Shown: positions 1 to 8,063 of the stretch, piece by piece
How the letters are laid out: the number at the start of each line of letters is the position of its first letter
Position numbering within the stretch: position 1 is the stretch's first letter
Assembly (NCBI RefSeq): GCF_018917525.1
Contig: NZ_JAHLOS010000004.1
Location: forward strand, 143,530 to 207,529
Source of the DNA: Enterococcus raffinosus
Lineage (GTDB): Bacteria; Bacillota; Bacilli; Lactobacillales; Enterococcaceae
DNA: 64,000 bases
Direction of reading: 5' to 3'
Program-made: the position numbers and the translations under genes
Notes under the pieces: model-generated
What the model was told of the DNA's origin: nothing
Databases searched by the model: none
The model's input: only the letters and a program-made list of their open reading frames with translations

Positions 1-2
1 AA

Positions 3-1205
3 GGGGCTTTAAACGGGATGACTGAGTCTTTGCAAGATCCTGAATCAGAATTTTTAACCGCAAAGGAAACCAAAGAGCTAAACGCGAAGGTGGCTGGAAG
101 CTTTGAAGGTATCGGAGCGAATCTACAGTTAGAAAATCGACTGCCTGTGATTGATCGAGTACCAGTCAAAAATTCTCCCGCAGAAAAGGCAAAATTGAAA
201 GCTAAAGATATTATTCTAGAAGTAAATGGCAAAACGACTAAGGATAAATCACTGGATCAAATCGTTAGCATGATCCGCGGTAAAAAAGGTACACAGGTAA
301 AATTACTGATCCAACGAGGCAGTGAAGAGTTTGAAGTCTCACTGGAACGAGATGTTGTTCCTGAAGACACAGTGAAGGGCAGCATTGATAAAGACAATCC
401 GGCCATTGGTTCAATTCAAATCGATAATTTTCGTGAAACAACAGCACTAGAATTTCGTACAATTATTGAACAGCTTCGTAAACAGGGCGCGAAATCGTTT
501 GTGATTGATCTTCGTCAAAATTCTGGCGGACTAATCGCTGAAGCAGAACGGGTAGCCAGTTATTTTTTAGACAATGGTGATACAATCGCTCAGTTCTCAA
601 ACAATAAAAAGGTCATATCGATTGACAAGGCTGGCAAAGAAATTGATCAAGGCTTCAAAGTCAAAGAACCTACCGTTTTTCTAGTAGATCAAGAAAGTTC
701 ATATGGAGCAGAATTAGTGGCAGCAGCGGTCAAGAATAAAAATTATCCGATTATTGGTGTGAATACCTTTGGAAAAGGCAGTGTTCAAACGCTTAGCCCA
801 ATTGGTAAAGATAATTTTGTTCAGCTGACGATCATGAAATGGTTTGCCCCGGACGGTTCATCCGTTGAGGGAAAAGGTGTGGCACCGACCATCGAGGCAG
901 ACTACCCGGAGTATGCCAAACTCCCACCTATTTCCAAGCAATCAAATTGGCGTATTGGTGATACAGACGATACGATCAAAAATCTTAATACCATGCTAAA
1001 GGCTCTAGGCTATCCCACGGAGGGTGATTTATTTAACGAGGCCACAAAGGACGCAGTAATAGAAATCCAGACAGAAAACAATTTATCTGCAACGGGTGCA
1101 TTGGATGATAAAACAGTGGATGCTATTCAGGAAAAAGTGTTTGCACTTGTCAAATCCAATGATGTTGCTTATGCTAAAGCTATAGAAACGTTAAAAAATA
1201 ACTAA
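3..1205 (+). CDS. S41 carboxy-terminal processing protease (CtpA-like), 5' end outside window
   Basis: This is a membrane-anchored or exported serine protease of the CtpA/S41 family, probably acting on cell-envelope proteins. The frame is open to the left edge and reads GALNGMTESLQDPESEF, a typical internal CtpA segment, so the ATG at 18 is not the start and the N-terminal anchor is missing. Counting from that ATG, a PDZ domain spans about residues 35-110, the S41 core about 125-300 and a C-terminal peptidoglycan-binding-1 domain about 310-375. The general-base Lys is K253 (TFGKGSVQ). The usual SASASE/SASAAE serine motif reads ESSYGAE, so the nucleophile assignment is uncertain (see findings). 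It is followed 41 bases later by signal peptidase I. The family call is firm; the substrate is unknown. Confidence 0.88.
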   Translation, partial: GALNGMTESLQDPESEFLTAKETKELNAKVAGSFEGIGANLQLENRLPVIDRVPVKNSPAEKAKLKAKDIILEVNGKTTKDKSLDQIVSMIRGKKGTQVKLLIQRGSEEFEVSLERDVVPEDTVKGSIDKDNPAIGSIQIDNFRETTALEFRTIIEQLRKQGAKSFVIDLRQNSGGLIAEAERVASYFLDNGDTIAQFSNNKKVISIDKAGKEIDQGFKVKEPTVFLVDQESSYGAELVAAAVKNKNYPIIGVNTFGKGSVQTLSPIGKDNFVQLTIMKWFAPDGSSVEGKGVAPTIEADYPEYAKLPPISKQSNWRIGDTDDTIKNLNTMLKALGYPTEGDLFNEATKDAVIEIQTENNLSATGALDDKTVDAIQEKVFALVKSNDVAYAKAIETLKNN

Positions 1206-1246
1206 CAGAATCGCTCTGTTGGTTTTGATTGCGAGGGGAAAAGCAA

Positions 1247-1795
1247 TTGAAAAATTTAGTAACAAAGTCGCATCTATGGTTAGGTGTCAAATATCTCTTG
1301 ATTTCCCTCTTTTTTGGTGTTGTGATTCGTGGATTTCTCTTGATTCCTGTTCCCGTGACCGGTAACTCAATGGATCAAACGCTATCGCAGGGTGACATGG
1401 TTCTGATGGAGAAATTTAGTAAGGTCAAACGGTTTGATGTGATAGTGTTTCAACAGACAGATGGAACGATCTATATTAAGCGAGTGATCGGACTGCCTGG
1501 AGATGATATCCGCTATGAAAAGGACCAGCTTTATATCAATGATGAAAAGGTTGCTGAGTCGTTTTTAACGAATAATCGCAGTCATGACCATCAGTTTTCT
1601 CCTTACACAACAGATTTCAAATTAGATGAATTGATTGGTGAGAAAAAATTACCTAAAGATGAGTATTTTGTTTTAGGAGACAATCGAAGGATTTCAAAGG
1701 ACAGCCGTTCATTTGGAACGGTTCAAAGTAAAGATATTTTGGGCAAAGCCCAAGCAGTCTATTATCCGCTAACTCATATCAAAATTATTTCGTAA
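1247..1795 (+). CDS. lepB: Type I signal peptidase
   Basis: Signal peptidase I removes signal peptides from secreted preproteins at the outer face of the membrane. One N-terminal membrane segment (about residues 10-32, LLISLFFGVVIRGFLL) precedes the catalytic Ser box GNSMDQTL and the Lys box YIKRVIGLPGD. The box E motif GDNRRISKDSR lies near the C-terminus. I chose the TTG at 1247 because GAGGGGAA (1233-1240) lies 6-7 bases before it. The upstream in-frame TTG at 1229 has no ribosome binding site. The protein is about 182 residues, normal for Gram-positive SipS-type enzymes. A terminator follows directly. Confidence 0.93.
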   Translation: MKNLVTKSHLWLGVKYLLISLFFGVVIRGFLLIPVPVTGNSMDQTLSQGDMVLMEKFSKVKRFDVIVFQQTDGTIYIKRVIGLPGDDIRYEKDQLYINDEKVAESFLTNNRSHDHQFSPYTTDFKLDELIGEKKLPKDEYFVLGDNRRISKDSRSFGTVQSKDILGKAQAVYYPLTHIKIIS

Positions 1796-1821
1796 AAGAT
1801 GGAGAAATCCATCTTTTTTTT
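1796..1821 (+). terminator. Rho-independent terminator after lepB
   Basis: The stem AGATGGA/TCCATCT with a 4-base loop is followed by a run of T. Confidence 0.85.
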
Positions 1822-2126
1822 GCGAGTTCTGCTTTTCGCAGTATATAAAAAATGTATTGAAGAAAAACAATTTTTAAGGAATACGGTAATAGAAAAATTT
1901 AGCAGAATCGTATGCGTGTCGAAAATAAAGTGTTTTTCGTTCTTTGAAAAACGTTACTACTAAAGGAGATAGCTGCGATTTCTGCTTTTCGCAGTATATA
2001 AAAAACAAATTGGAGAAAAAATTTTAAGGAATAATGACAATAGAAAAACTTAACAAAATCGTATGCGCGCCGACAATGGAATTAGTTCTATCGTTTTTTA
2101 AAGCTATTATCTTTCTCTGGAGATAG
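1821..2126. repeat. 153-bp imperfect tandem repeat, two copies
   Basis: Copy A (1821-1973) and copy B (1974-2126) align end to end with a period of 153 bases. Both begin with a TGCGA...TCGCA hairpin and share the blocks TCTGCTTTTCGCAGTATATA, TTTTAAGGAATA and ATCGTATGCG. The copies have diverged by substitutions and a few single-base indels. Copy B contains a 30-codon frame, ATG at about 2034, with AAGGA just upstream; copy A keeps the same frame but has ACG at the ATG position. The remainder of this intergenic gap (2127-2335) is AT-rich and may hold a third, more decayed copy start. No known family was recognised. Confidence 0.75.
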
Positions 2127-2335
2127 TTGTCAGTTTTTTTCACGCCTTAGCATGATTAGAAAAAATTAAGCATTGTGAGAATAAACTTTTTTTCAATCTT
2201 TGAAGAAATTTTCGCAAAATTTGATTTAAAAAATTGAGAAAAGTTCTCATTTTATTCAATTGAAGTTAAATTTTTATTGGGTTACTCTTGAGATAGGAAG
2301 TCGACTCCTAATTGAATATGAAGGAGAAAAAACGT

Positions 2336-3346
2336 ATGTATCATGCACGATTCAACGGAACACATTATGCAATTGGCAAGAAATGGGGAACACTGCTCAG
2401 TAAAAATGGTAAGAATTTACTAGACAACATTCCCTTTGAAATTACGGAGGAAATCAAAGAGTTTGGACGTCAATGCTATCCTGTATACGCGGAATTCTTC
2501 CCAGAGATTATCGAGGAAATCAGGGGCATTGCTGATGGTCAAAAGATTAAAGCTGATTCGCTGTATGCTGTTCTTTTTTCAATGTATGCTCTTGTTAAAG
2601 TTACGAATTGTTCCAGCTTCGTCATTAAGAATGAAGAGTCCTTTTTATTAGGTCGGAATAGTGATTTTTTGACGGAGATCGAAAAATTATATATGAATTG
2701 CTTGTATTTCTTTAAAGAATCAGATTCTTATGCGTTTTCAGGGAACACGACAGCTTTTGTGGAGATGGAAGATGGCGTGAATCAAGCAGGACTTGCTATC
2801 GCGTTGACTTCCGTATTTCCAGATCAGCTAAAACCAGGTATTAATGTCGGGATGATTTTGCGTATGTTGTTGGAAAAATGCTGTACAGTCGAAGAAACGC
2901 TCGATCTGTTGAATAAAATTCCTCGTTGTTCAGCTGGAACGCTGGTGATCGCCGATTCTTCTGGAGGCGCCTGTTTAGTTGAATTTACAAATGATAAGTT
3001 GGTTTCTTCTACTTTAGAAAATAAAGGATATTTTTGTGCGACAAATAGCTTTCATCTACCAGAGATGCTCTCAAGAAAAATAGCAATTGACGATGATTGG
3101 TTCGCTGAAGAACGATTTCAGACATTGCAGGATTATCTAACAGGTAATTTTCAGCATATGAATCTGGCTGAGGCTAAGAAATTATTAGCAGGCAAGTTTG
3201 GCTTTTTATGTCAATACAATCGTAAGACAGGCAAGGATACTGTCTGGTCAGCAATCTATGATTTAAACAACAGAAAGGTTTATCGCTGCGAAGGTAACCC
3301 CGCTCGGAAAAAGTATCAAGAAGATGCGAGGTTTGGGTTTAAGTAA
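2336..3346 (+). CDS. C45/choloylglycine-hydrolase-like N-terminal-nucleophile hydrolase
   Basis: This is a 336-residue member of the C45 acyltransferase / linear-amide C-N hydrolase group, enzymes that cleave or transfer acyl groups on small amides. The probable nucleophile is Cys92 in TNCSSFV, followed by the family-typical GRNSDF segment and, later, ALTSVFPDQ and GTLVIADSSGG. A Cys at about 92 fits family members that self-cleave to expose it. I chose the ATG at 2336 because AAGGAG at 2321-2326 is well spaced; an upstream in-frame TTG at 2312 precedes that site. It sits alone, after the tandem repeat and before a terminator. The natural substrate cannot be told from sequence; bile-salt or acyl-homoserine-lactone activity is only a family possibility. 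Confidence 0.8.
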   Translation: MYHARFNGTHYAIGKKWGTLLSKNGKNLLDNIPFEITEEIKEFGRQCYPVYAEFFPEIIEEIRGIADGQKIKADSLYAVLFSMYALVKVTNCSSFVIKNEESFLLGRNSDFLTEIEKLYMNCLYFFKESDSYAFSGNTTAFVEMEDGVNQAGLAIALTSVFPDQLKPGINVGMILRMLLEKCCTVEETLDLLNKIPRCSAGTLVIADSSGGACLVEFTNDKLVSSTLENKGYFCATNSFHLPEMLSRKIAIDDDWFAEERFQTLQDYLTGNFQHMNLAEAKKLLAGKFGFLCQYNRKTGKDTVWSAIYDLNNRKVYRCEGNPARKKYQEDARFGFK

Positions 3347-3451
3347 CGATTATTCACCTTTTCATAGCAGTAAATCTACACTCTATCCGATATAAGATAC
3401 ATCAGTCAAGTTCATCAGAAGCAGATTACGGTTTAATAAAATAAGGATAAG

Positions 3452-3496
3452 TAAAAGAAAACGATTCTCTGTTAGAGTTGTTTTCTTTTATTTTTC
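3452..3496 (+). terminator. Terminator after the C45-like gene
   Basis: AAAAGAAAAC pairs with GTTTTCTTTT across a short loop and is followed by T-rich sequence. The 3347-3451 stretch before it shows nothing else recognisable. Confidence 0.6.
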
Positions 3497-3591
3497 ATGC
3501 ACGTTTATATGGATGAAATTGATAAAACGTTACTCTCTTTCAGGATTGCTTTTCCCTTTATCGAACCAATAAAGCATCTGATTAGATGAAC

Positions 3592-3709
3592 GAAATAAAA
3601 AACCACTGAACAGAGTCAGTGGCGAGGAGGATGTACCCAACGAAGGTACTGGCTTTCATCGTTAAGAAAAGCTGTTAATAGAGATTCAATGGAATCATAC
3701 ATCCCCCAC
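3592..3709 (-). ncRNA. Candidate small structured RNA with its own promoter and terminator
   Basis: On the minus strand an extended -10 box (TGTTAGAAT, hexamer at 3715-3720) is followed by about 110 bases. These end in a strong terminator: CCACTGA/TCAGTGG at 3603-3622, then a TTTTTTATTT tract (3593-3602). The first bases GGGGGAT pair with ATCCTCC near the 3' end as a 7-bp closing stem. Inside are three hairpins: GATTC/GAATC, GCTTT/AAAGC and GTACC/GGTAC. The last has a 7-base loop and abuts the closing stem, giving a tRNA-like outline. It is not a canonical tRNA. A 28-codon frame starting at the internal ATG has no well-placed ribosome binding site. The family is unknown. Confidence 0.5.
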
Positions 3710-3989
3710 AGATTATTCTAACACATTGATAATTAAAAAATAGTATTTTAGGTCTTATTGAGGTCTTTATCCATTTCTTTTCGACTATATGTTGGTTATA
3801 TACTTTGTGTTCTTTTAAAAAAATGCTTCAAATTGTTTATTTAATTCCTATTCAAACGATGCATGTCGGTTTATTGAAAAACTCTCTTCATGAAAAATAC
3901 GCAAATTAAACAAAATAAGCAGAAAAATTGACTAATATAAACGGTTTAAAATGTACTTATTTTTAGTAAGCCAAAGGAGGGCTTTTGTA

Positions 3990-4325
3990 TTGGATTATAA
4001 GGAGGCATATTCAGATTTAGCTAGAACTCACAGTGCTTTGCGAAGAAATACATCTGAAATGATGGGGAAATTTCATGAAGTAGCAGATGAGGCATTAAAA
4101 GAAAAGCACTTATCTACAAAAATTAAGGAATTAATGGCCGTGGGGATTGCTGTGTCTGTCCGTTGCGAGAGTTGTATAATGGGATATGTGCGAGACGCCA
4201 TCAAGGCGGGAGCGACATTAGAGGAAATTGGCGAAACAGTTGAGGTAGCAATATTAATGGGTGGTGGACCTTCTACAGCTTATGGAGCAAAAGCACTATC
4301 TGTAGCTGAATATTTGACCAAGTAA
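3990..4325 (+). CDS. Carboxymuconolactone decarboxylase / AhpD-like protein
   Basis: This is a 111-residue AhpD-like protein; the family uses a CxxC pair in peroxide or thiol chemistry, or as a decarboxylase. The CESC motif (Cys59, Cys62) is present. The His that normally follows four residues later is Tyr66, so the proton-relay residue is missing. The segment MGGGPSTAYGAKA is the usual C-terminal helix. I chose the TTG at 3990, with AAGGAGGG at 3973-3980. The longer frame from 3951 lacks a ribosome binding site. It is monocistronic, followed by a terminator at about 4350. Confidence 0.82.
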   Translation: MDYKEAYSDLARTHSALRRNTSEMMGKFHEVADEALKEKHLSTKIKELMAVGIAVSVRCESCIMGYVRDAIKAGATLEEIGETVEVAILMGGGPSTAYGAKALSVAEYLTK

Positions 4326-4349
4326 GATACGAGCCATATATGAAAAAAG

Positions 4350-4384
4350 TAGGTTAGCGAAATGAATGCTAACTTGATTTTTTG
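4350..4384 (+). terminator. Terminator after the AhpD-like gene
   Basis: AGGTTAGC pairs with GCTAACTT over a short loop and is followed by GATTTTTT. Confidence 0.65.
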
Positions 4385-5180
4385 ATGTGTATTCATCATT
4401 CTATCCTTATAGCACACTTTGATCTGTTCAGGAGTGTATTCGGATATAAAACTGTTGTTAACTTTTTTTATTTTTGAGGATTGAAAAGCTAATTAATACT
4501 AAGTAAAACGAGCATTTTAAAGTTCATAGAATAACGATTTGGGTCTTTTGGAAGTCTAAAAGAAAGTGTTATATCGATTTTAAAATTCGACTTGAACATC
4601 ATCTTTTAGAAAAATAGATATTAAAAAAACAACTGCGTGTTAGTTCTGCGGCTTATGAGGTTTATGTAGAAGAACTCTCGACTCTCAAAGAATTGAGGAA
4701 GTTGTACGTATTAGGGCAACAAAAGATATAGGCAGTACTTTACTGTTGAAACCTCATAATTATTGAGAAGCAATTAGAGGAACTAATAGTATTTATATGT
4801 GGTCGATGTTTTTTTACGTGGAATGAAAATAGCAGGAAATGAAAAATATAAAGTTATTGCGGTGAGGAAGGATTTGCATATATTAAGAAGTAACGTTCAC
4901 AAATAAACTTGTTTCATTATTAAAAAATAATGCAGGATTTTTTACTTTCATTTTGATAAATCATAAATAAAAAATAGTTATCTAATTAGAGTAGAAAATC
5001 CCAAAAGCTGCTTTAGTCGGAACACCTGGAAAACTTTCCAATGTTAGTTTTGTTAGGATTTTTGGATTTATCTGTTTGAAGCGGATTTCATCTACTCTAT
5101 TGCACTACTTTTTTCTATCGGAGAAGAAGATTTAGACAAGTTTGTTCGATTGAAGTTAATAAAGCGACATTATTTTATCG
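4385..5180. other. Gene-free stretch with possible decayed coding remnants
   Basis: No frame here has a start, a ribosome binding site and reasonable length. Short open stretches with protein-like composition occur, for example GSFGSLKESVISILK near 4545-4590, SSAAYEVYVEELSTLKELRK near 4640-4720 and VVDVFLRGMKIAGNEKYK near 4800-4860. They are split by stops and frame changes. They may be remnants of one or more lost genes, but I recognise no family. Confidence 0.35.
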
Positions 5181-5181
5181 A

Positions 5182-5433
5182 TATAATATGAAGAGAAAAT
5201 AAGGAACTTTTGTTTAGTTAGGAACGCGTACCGGACATTTAAACAATGCATTGCTTTTAATCTTTAGTGGACTGAGGGAAACGAAACCCTTATAATATCA
5301 ACGGATAGATATTAAGTAAGAGATACGCGATCAGGGAAGGCTTATAAAAATATAACCCTGTTAGCCTTATATCTAAAGGGTGCCTATCAACACCTGTATG
5401 GAGGGTTGGTAAGGTTAAGGAGGAAAAATAAAC
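5182..5433 (+). promoter_or_regulatory. Long structured 5' leader of rbgA
   Basis: A TATAAT box at 5182-5187 would start a transcript about 240 bases ahead of rbgA. The leader holds interleaved complementary segments: CAGGG (5332-5336) with CCCTG (5356-5360), and AAGGCT (5337-5342) with AGCCTT (5363-5368). AACCCT (5354-5359) can alternatively pair with AGGGTT (5402-5407) just before the AAGGAGG ribosome binding site. Competing pairings of this type are typical of cis-regulatory RNAs. I matched no known riboswitch or T-box. Confidence 0.4.
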
Positions 5434-6282
5434 ATGACGATTCAATGGTTCCCAGGACATATGGCGAAGGCACGCCGGGAAGTTTCTGAAAAATTAAAAT
5501 TTGTCGATATTGTTTTTGAATTGATCGATGCAAGATTGCCTTTATCATCACGTAATCCAATGCTAGATCAAATCGTGCAGCAAAAACCACGTTTGATTTT
5601 ATTGAATAAAGCAGATTTGGCTGATCCAGCACAAACCAATCTGTGGGTGAGCTACTTCCGCGAGCAAGGACATCATGTTCTAGCCTTAACAGCTAAGGAT
5701 GATAAAAGTGTGAAGCAAATTGTTCCGGCCAGTAAAAAAGTGTTGGCAGAAAAAATGGCGCGCGATAAAGAAAGAGGATTGAAACCACGTGCGATTCGTG
5801 CAATGGTACTAGGAATTCCTAATGTGGGGAAATCAACATTACTGAACCATTTGGCAGGAAAAAAAATTGCCAGTACTGGTAACCGCCCCGGGGTCACCAA
5901 AGGGCAACAATGGCTGCGTTTTGGTTCGCAATTAGAATTATTGGATACTCCAGGGATCTTATGGCCTAAATTCGAAGATCCAGCGGTAGGCAAGAAGCTA
6001 GCACTGACTGGAGCGATCAAGGATAACCTTCTGCATCTAGATGATTTGGCACTTTATCTTTTAGAAGTTTTTTGTCGATTCTATCCAGAACAGTTAAAAG
6101 GACGTTACAAATTAACAGAAGATGATTTATTTATAGAGCTGCCTGAGTTATTATTATTAATTTCAGAAAAACGGGGCTTCAAAGATGATTACGAACGTGC
6201 CAGTGAAATGTTGATTCTTGAATTACGACAAGGCAAATTGGGTCGCTTCACCTTAGATCGTTACGAGGAGTTGAGTGACTAA
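5434..6282 (+). CDS. rbgA: Ribosome biogenesis GTPase RbgA (YlqF)
   Basis: RbgA is a cytoplasmic GTPase needed for late 50S subunit assembly. The start [16 protein letters not shown] is diagnostic. As in all circularly permuted GTPases of this family, the G4 motif NKAD (about residue 57) comes before G1 GIPNVGKST (about 128-136) and G3 DTPG (about 172). At 282 residues it is full length. The ATG follows AAGGAGG at 5416-5422. The stop overlaps the rnhB start (TAATG), so translation is probably coupled. The upstream leader is unusually long and structured. Confidence 0.97.
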   Translation: MTIQWFPGHMAKARREVSEKLKFVDIVFELIDARLPLSSRNPMLDQIVQQKPRLILLNKADLADPAQTNLWVSYFREQGHHVLALTAKDDKSVKQIVPASKKVLAEKMARDKERGLKPRAIRAMVLGIPNVGKSTLLNHLAGKKIASTGNRPGVTKGQQWLRFGSQLELLDTPGILWPKFEDPAVGKKLALTGAIKDNLLHLDDLALYLLEVFCRFYPEQLKGRYKLTEDDLFIELPELLLLISEKRGFKDDYERASEMLILELRQGKLGRFTLDRYEELSD

Positions 6283-7049
6283 TGGAAAAATTATCAATTA
6301 GTGCGATTAAGGCAGAATTAAAGACAATCATTTCAGCAGATGATCCTCGTTTGGCAGAATTTCGTGAGGATACACGTAAAGGTGTCCAATTAGCAATAAG
6401 TCAATGGCAAAGACAGCAGGATAAGCAAGTCGCCTTAGTGGAAAAGTATCAAGAAATGTCTGTTTTCGAAAATGAGAAAACGGCTCAAGGATTCCAAGCA
6501 ATTTGCGGAATAGATGAAGTTGGTCGTGGACCTCTGGCGGGGCCAGTTGTAGCAGCAGCCGTAATTTTGAATGATGAGCACGAAATTTTAGGATTAAATG
6601 ATTCAAAACAGCTTTCGGCGCATAAGCGAGAAGAGCTAGTGACTGAAATCAAAAAGAATGCCAGAGCTATCGGTATCGGTGAAGCCACCGCTGAGGAGAT
6701 CGACCAGTTAAATATCTATCAGGCAACAAAGGTAGCGATGCAGCGGGCCATTGATCAATTATCAATTGCACCAGATTGTTTATTAATCGATGCGATGGTT
6801 TTAGACAATGGTTTACCGCAGGAAAAAATCATCAAAGGTGATGCCAGGTCGGTTTCGATCGCAGCTGCCAGTATCATTGCGAAGGTTTATCGGGATGAGT
6901 GGATGGCTGAGTACGGCGAAAAATATCCTGCCTATGGTTTTGCTAAAAATGCTGGTTATGGAACTAAAGAACATTTACAAGCGATTGAAGAACAGGGCAT
7001 TTTGCCGATTCATCGCAAAACATTTGCACCAATTAAAAATATATACTAA
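6282..7049 (+). CDS. rnhB: Ribonuclease HII
   Basis: RNase HII cuts RNA in RNA-DNA hybrids and single ribonucleotides embedded in DNA. The N-terminal extension (about residues 1-70) is the substrate-binding domain seen in Firmicute RnhB. The catalytic core starts at [18 protein letters not shown] with the first acidic pair, followed by [13 protein letters not shown] (third Asp) and [20 protein letters not shown]. The 255-residue length is normal. It overlaps rbgA by one base and probably shares its transcript. Confidence 0.97.
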   Translation: MEKLSISAIKAELKTIISADDPRLAEFREDTRKGVQLAISQWQRQQDKQVALVEKYQEMSVFENEKTAQGFQAICGIDEVGRGPLAGPVVAAAVILNDEHEILGLNDSKQLSAHKREELVTEIKKNARAIGIGEATAEEIDQLNIYQATKVAMQRAIDQLSIAPDCLLIDAMVLDNGLPQEKIIKGDARSVSIAAASIIAKVYRDEWMAEYGEKYPAYGFAKNAGYGTKEHLQAIEEQGILPIHRKTFAPIKNIY

Positions 7050-7107
7050 AGAAAATCCTTCCTTTTTTTGTATCTTTTTGATAAAGAAACTGAAAAGAGG
7101 GATTTTT

Positions 7108-7962
7108 TTGAAAAATGAATTTTTGTTGCGTTTGAGTTTAACTAAGGGAATAGGTGCTTTTGGAAAACAGCGCATCTATCAATTTGCGAAAAAGCACCAA
7201 TGGTGGGAATTGAATAGTTTAGATGTTCGGCTAACAGCCCAAACAACCAAGAAAAACGATTGGGATGAATGGACGAAGGAACGACTTCAAGAAATTAAAC
7301 GTACGCATCAGTACATCACAATCGAAGATCCGGCATATCCAGAAACATTGCGACAGGTTCCTACGCCGCCATTGGTCTTATTTTATAAAGGAAATTTGGC
7401 TTTATTGGAGCGAGAAATGTTGGCGGTCGTCGGTGCTAGAGAAGCGACAGACTACGGGTATCACGTCTTGCAGAAAATCATGCCGGAGCTTACCAAACGC
7501 GGATTTGTGATTGTCAGTGGTTTGGCTAAAGGAATCGATAGCTTTGCTCATCAATTTTGCATCAGTAATCAAGGAAAAACGATTGGTGTGGTTGGAACTG
7601 GGTTAGATATTTGTTATCCTAAATCTAGTGGGAATTTACAAATCGAAATGAGTCAGCATCATTTAGTTTTAAGTGAATATCCCAATGGTACGCGGCCTGC
7701 GAAGTTTCATTTTCCGATGCGCAATCGAATCATCGCCGGATTAAGCGGTGGTGTGCTGGTGGTAGAGGCCAAAAAGCGCAGTGGATCATTGATTACCGCT
7801 CAACAGGCGTTGGACTATGGCAAAGATGTTTTTGCAGTCCCAGGATCGATTTTGGATAAGCGCTCCAGTGGCTGTCATCAGCTAATTCAAGACGGTGCAA
7901 TCTGTGTTGAAAAAACACAAGATATTTTTGATTCCTACGATTTATGGAATAAAATTCATTAG
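7108..7962 (+). CDS. dprA: DNA processing protein DprA (Smf)
   Basis: DprA binds incoming single-stranded DNA during natural transformation and loads RecA; it is also widespread in species not known to be competent. The Rossmann-like core contains VVGAREATDYG, IVSGLAKGIDSFAHQ, GVVGTGLDICYP and FPMRNRIIAGLS, the standard DprA motifs. The true start is the TTG at 7108, 6 bases after AAGAGGG, giving 284 residues. The frame is open further upstream into rnhB, but that extension is not translated protein. The final DprA winged-helix domain found in some relatives is absent, as in other Firmicutes. Confidence 0.95.
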   Translation: MKNEFLLRLSLTKGIGAFGKQRIYQFAKKHQWWELNSLDVRLTAQTTKKNDWDEWTKERLQEIKRTHQYITIEDPAYPETLRQVPTPPLVLFYKGNLALLEREMLAVVGAREATDYGYHVLQKIMPELTKRGFVIVSGLAKGIDSFAHQFCISNQGKTIGVVGTGLDICYPKSSGNLQIEMSQHHLVLSEYPNGTRPAKFHFPMRNRIIAGLSGGVLVVEAKKRSGSLITAQQALDYGKDVFAVPGSILDKRSSGCHQLIQDGAICVEKTQDIFDSYDLWNKIH

Positions 7963-7969
7963 CCGCGAC

Positions 7970-7999
7970 TTGACAAACAAAATTTGAATAGCGTATTAT
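7970..7999 (+). promoter_or_regulatory. Promoter of topA
   Basis: TTGACA (7970-7975) and TATTAT (7994-7999) are separated by 18 bases, 65 bases ahead of the topA start. Confidence 0.7.
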
Positions 8000-8063
8000 A
8001 GGCTACGATTTGTCAGTAGTTACCGATATATAATAGTAGAAAAAATTGAGGAGGCAAAAACAT

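Noticed and set aside
1821..2126. CRISPR array
   Set aside because: Two adjacent 153-bp units with internal divergence are not short identical repeats with unique spacers, and no cas genes are present.
3625..3709. Canonical tRNA on the minus strand
   Set aside because: The acceptor- and T-arm-like pairings exist, but the T-loop is not TTCRANY, the anticodon loop is 11 bases long and the middle is too long.
5230..5433. T-box leader before rbgA
   Set aside because: No AGGGTGGNACCGCG motif or specifier loop; rbgA is not an amino-acid gene.
6808..7107. A 100-codon N-terminal extension of dprA overlapping rnhB
   Set aside because: The ribosome binding site at about 7095-7101 and family alignment place the start at 7108; the extension is the rnhB sequence read in another frame.
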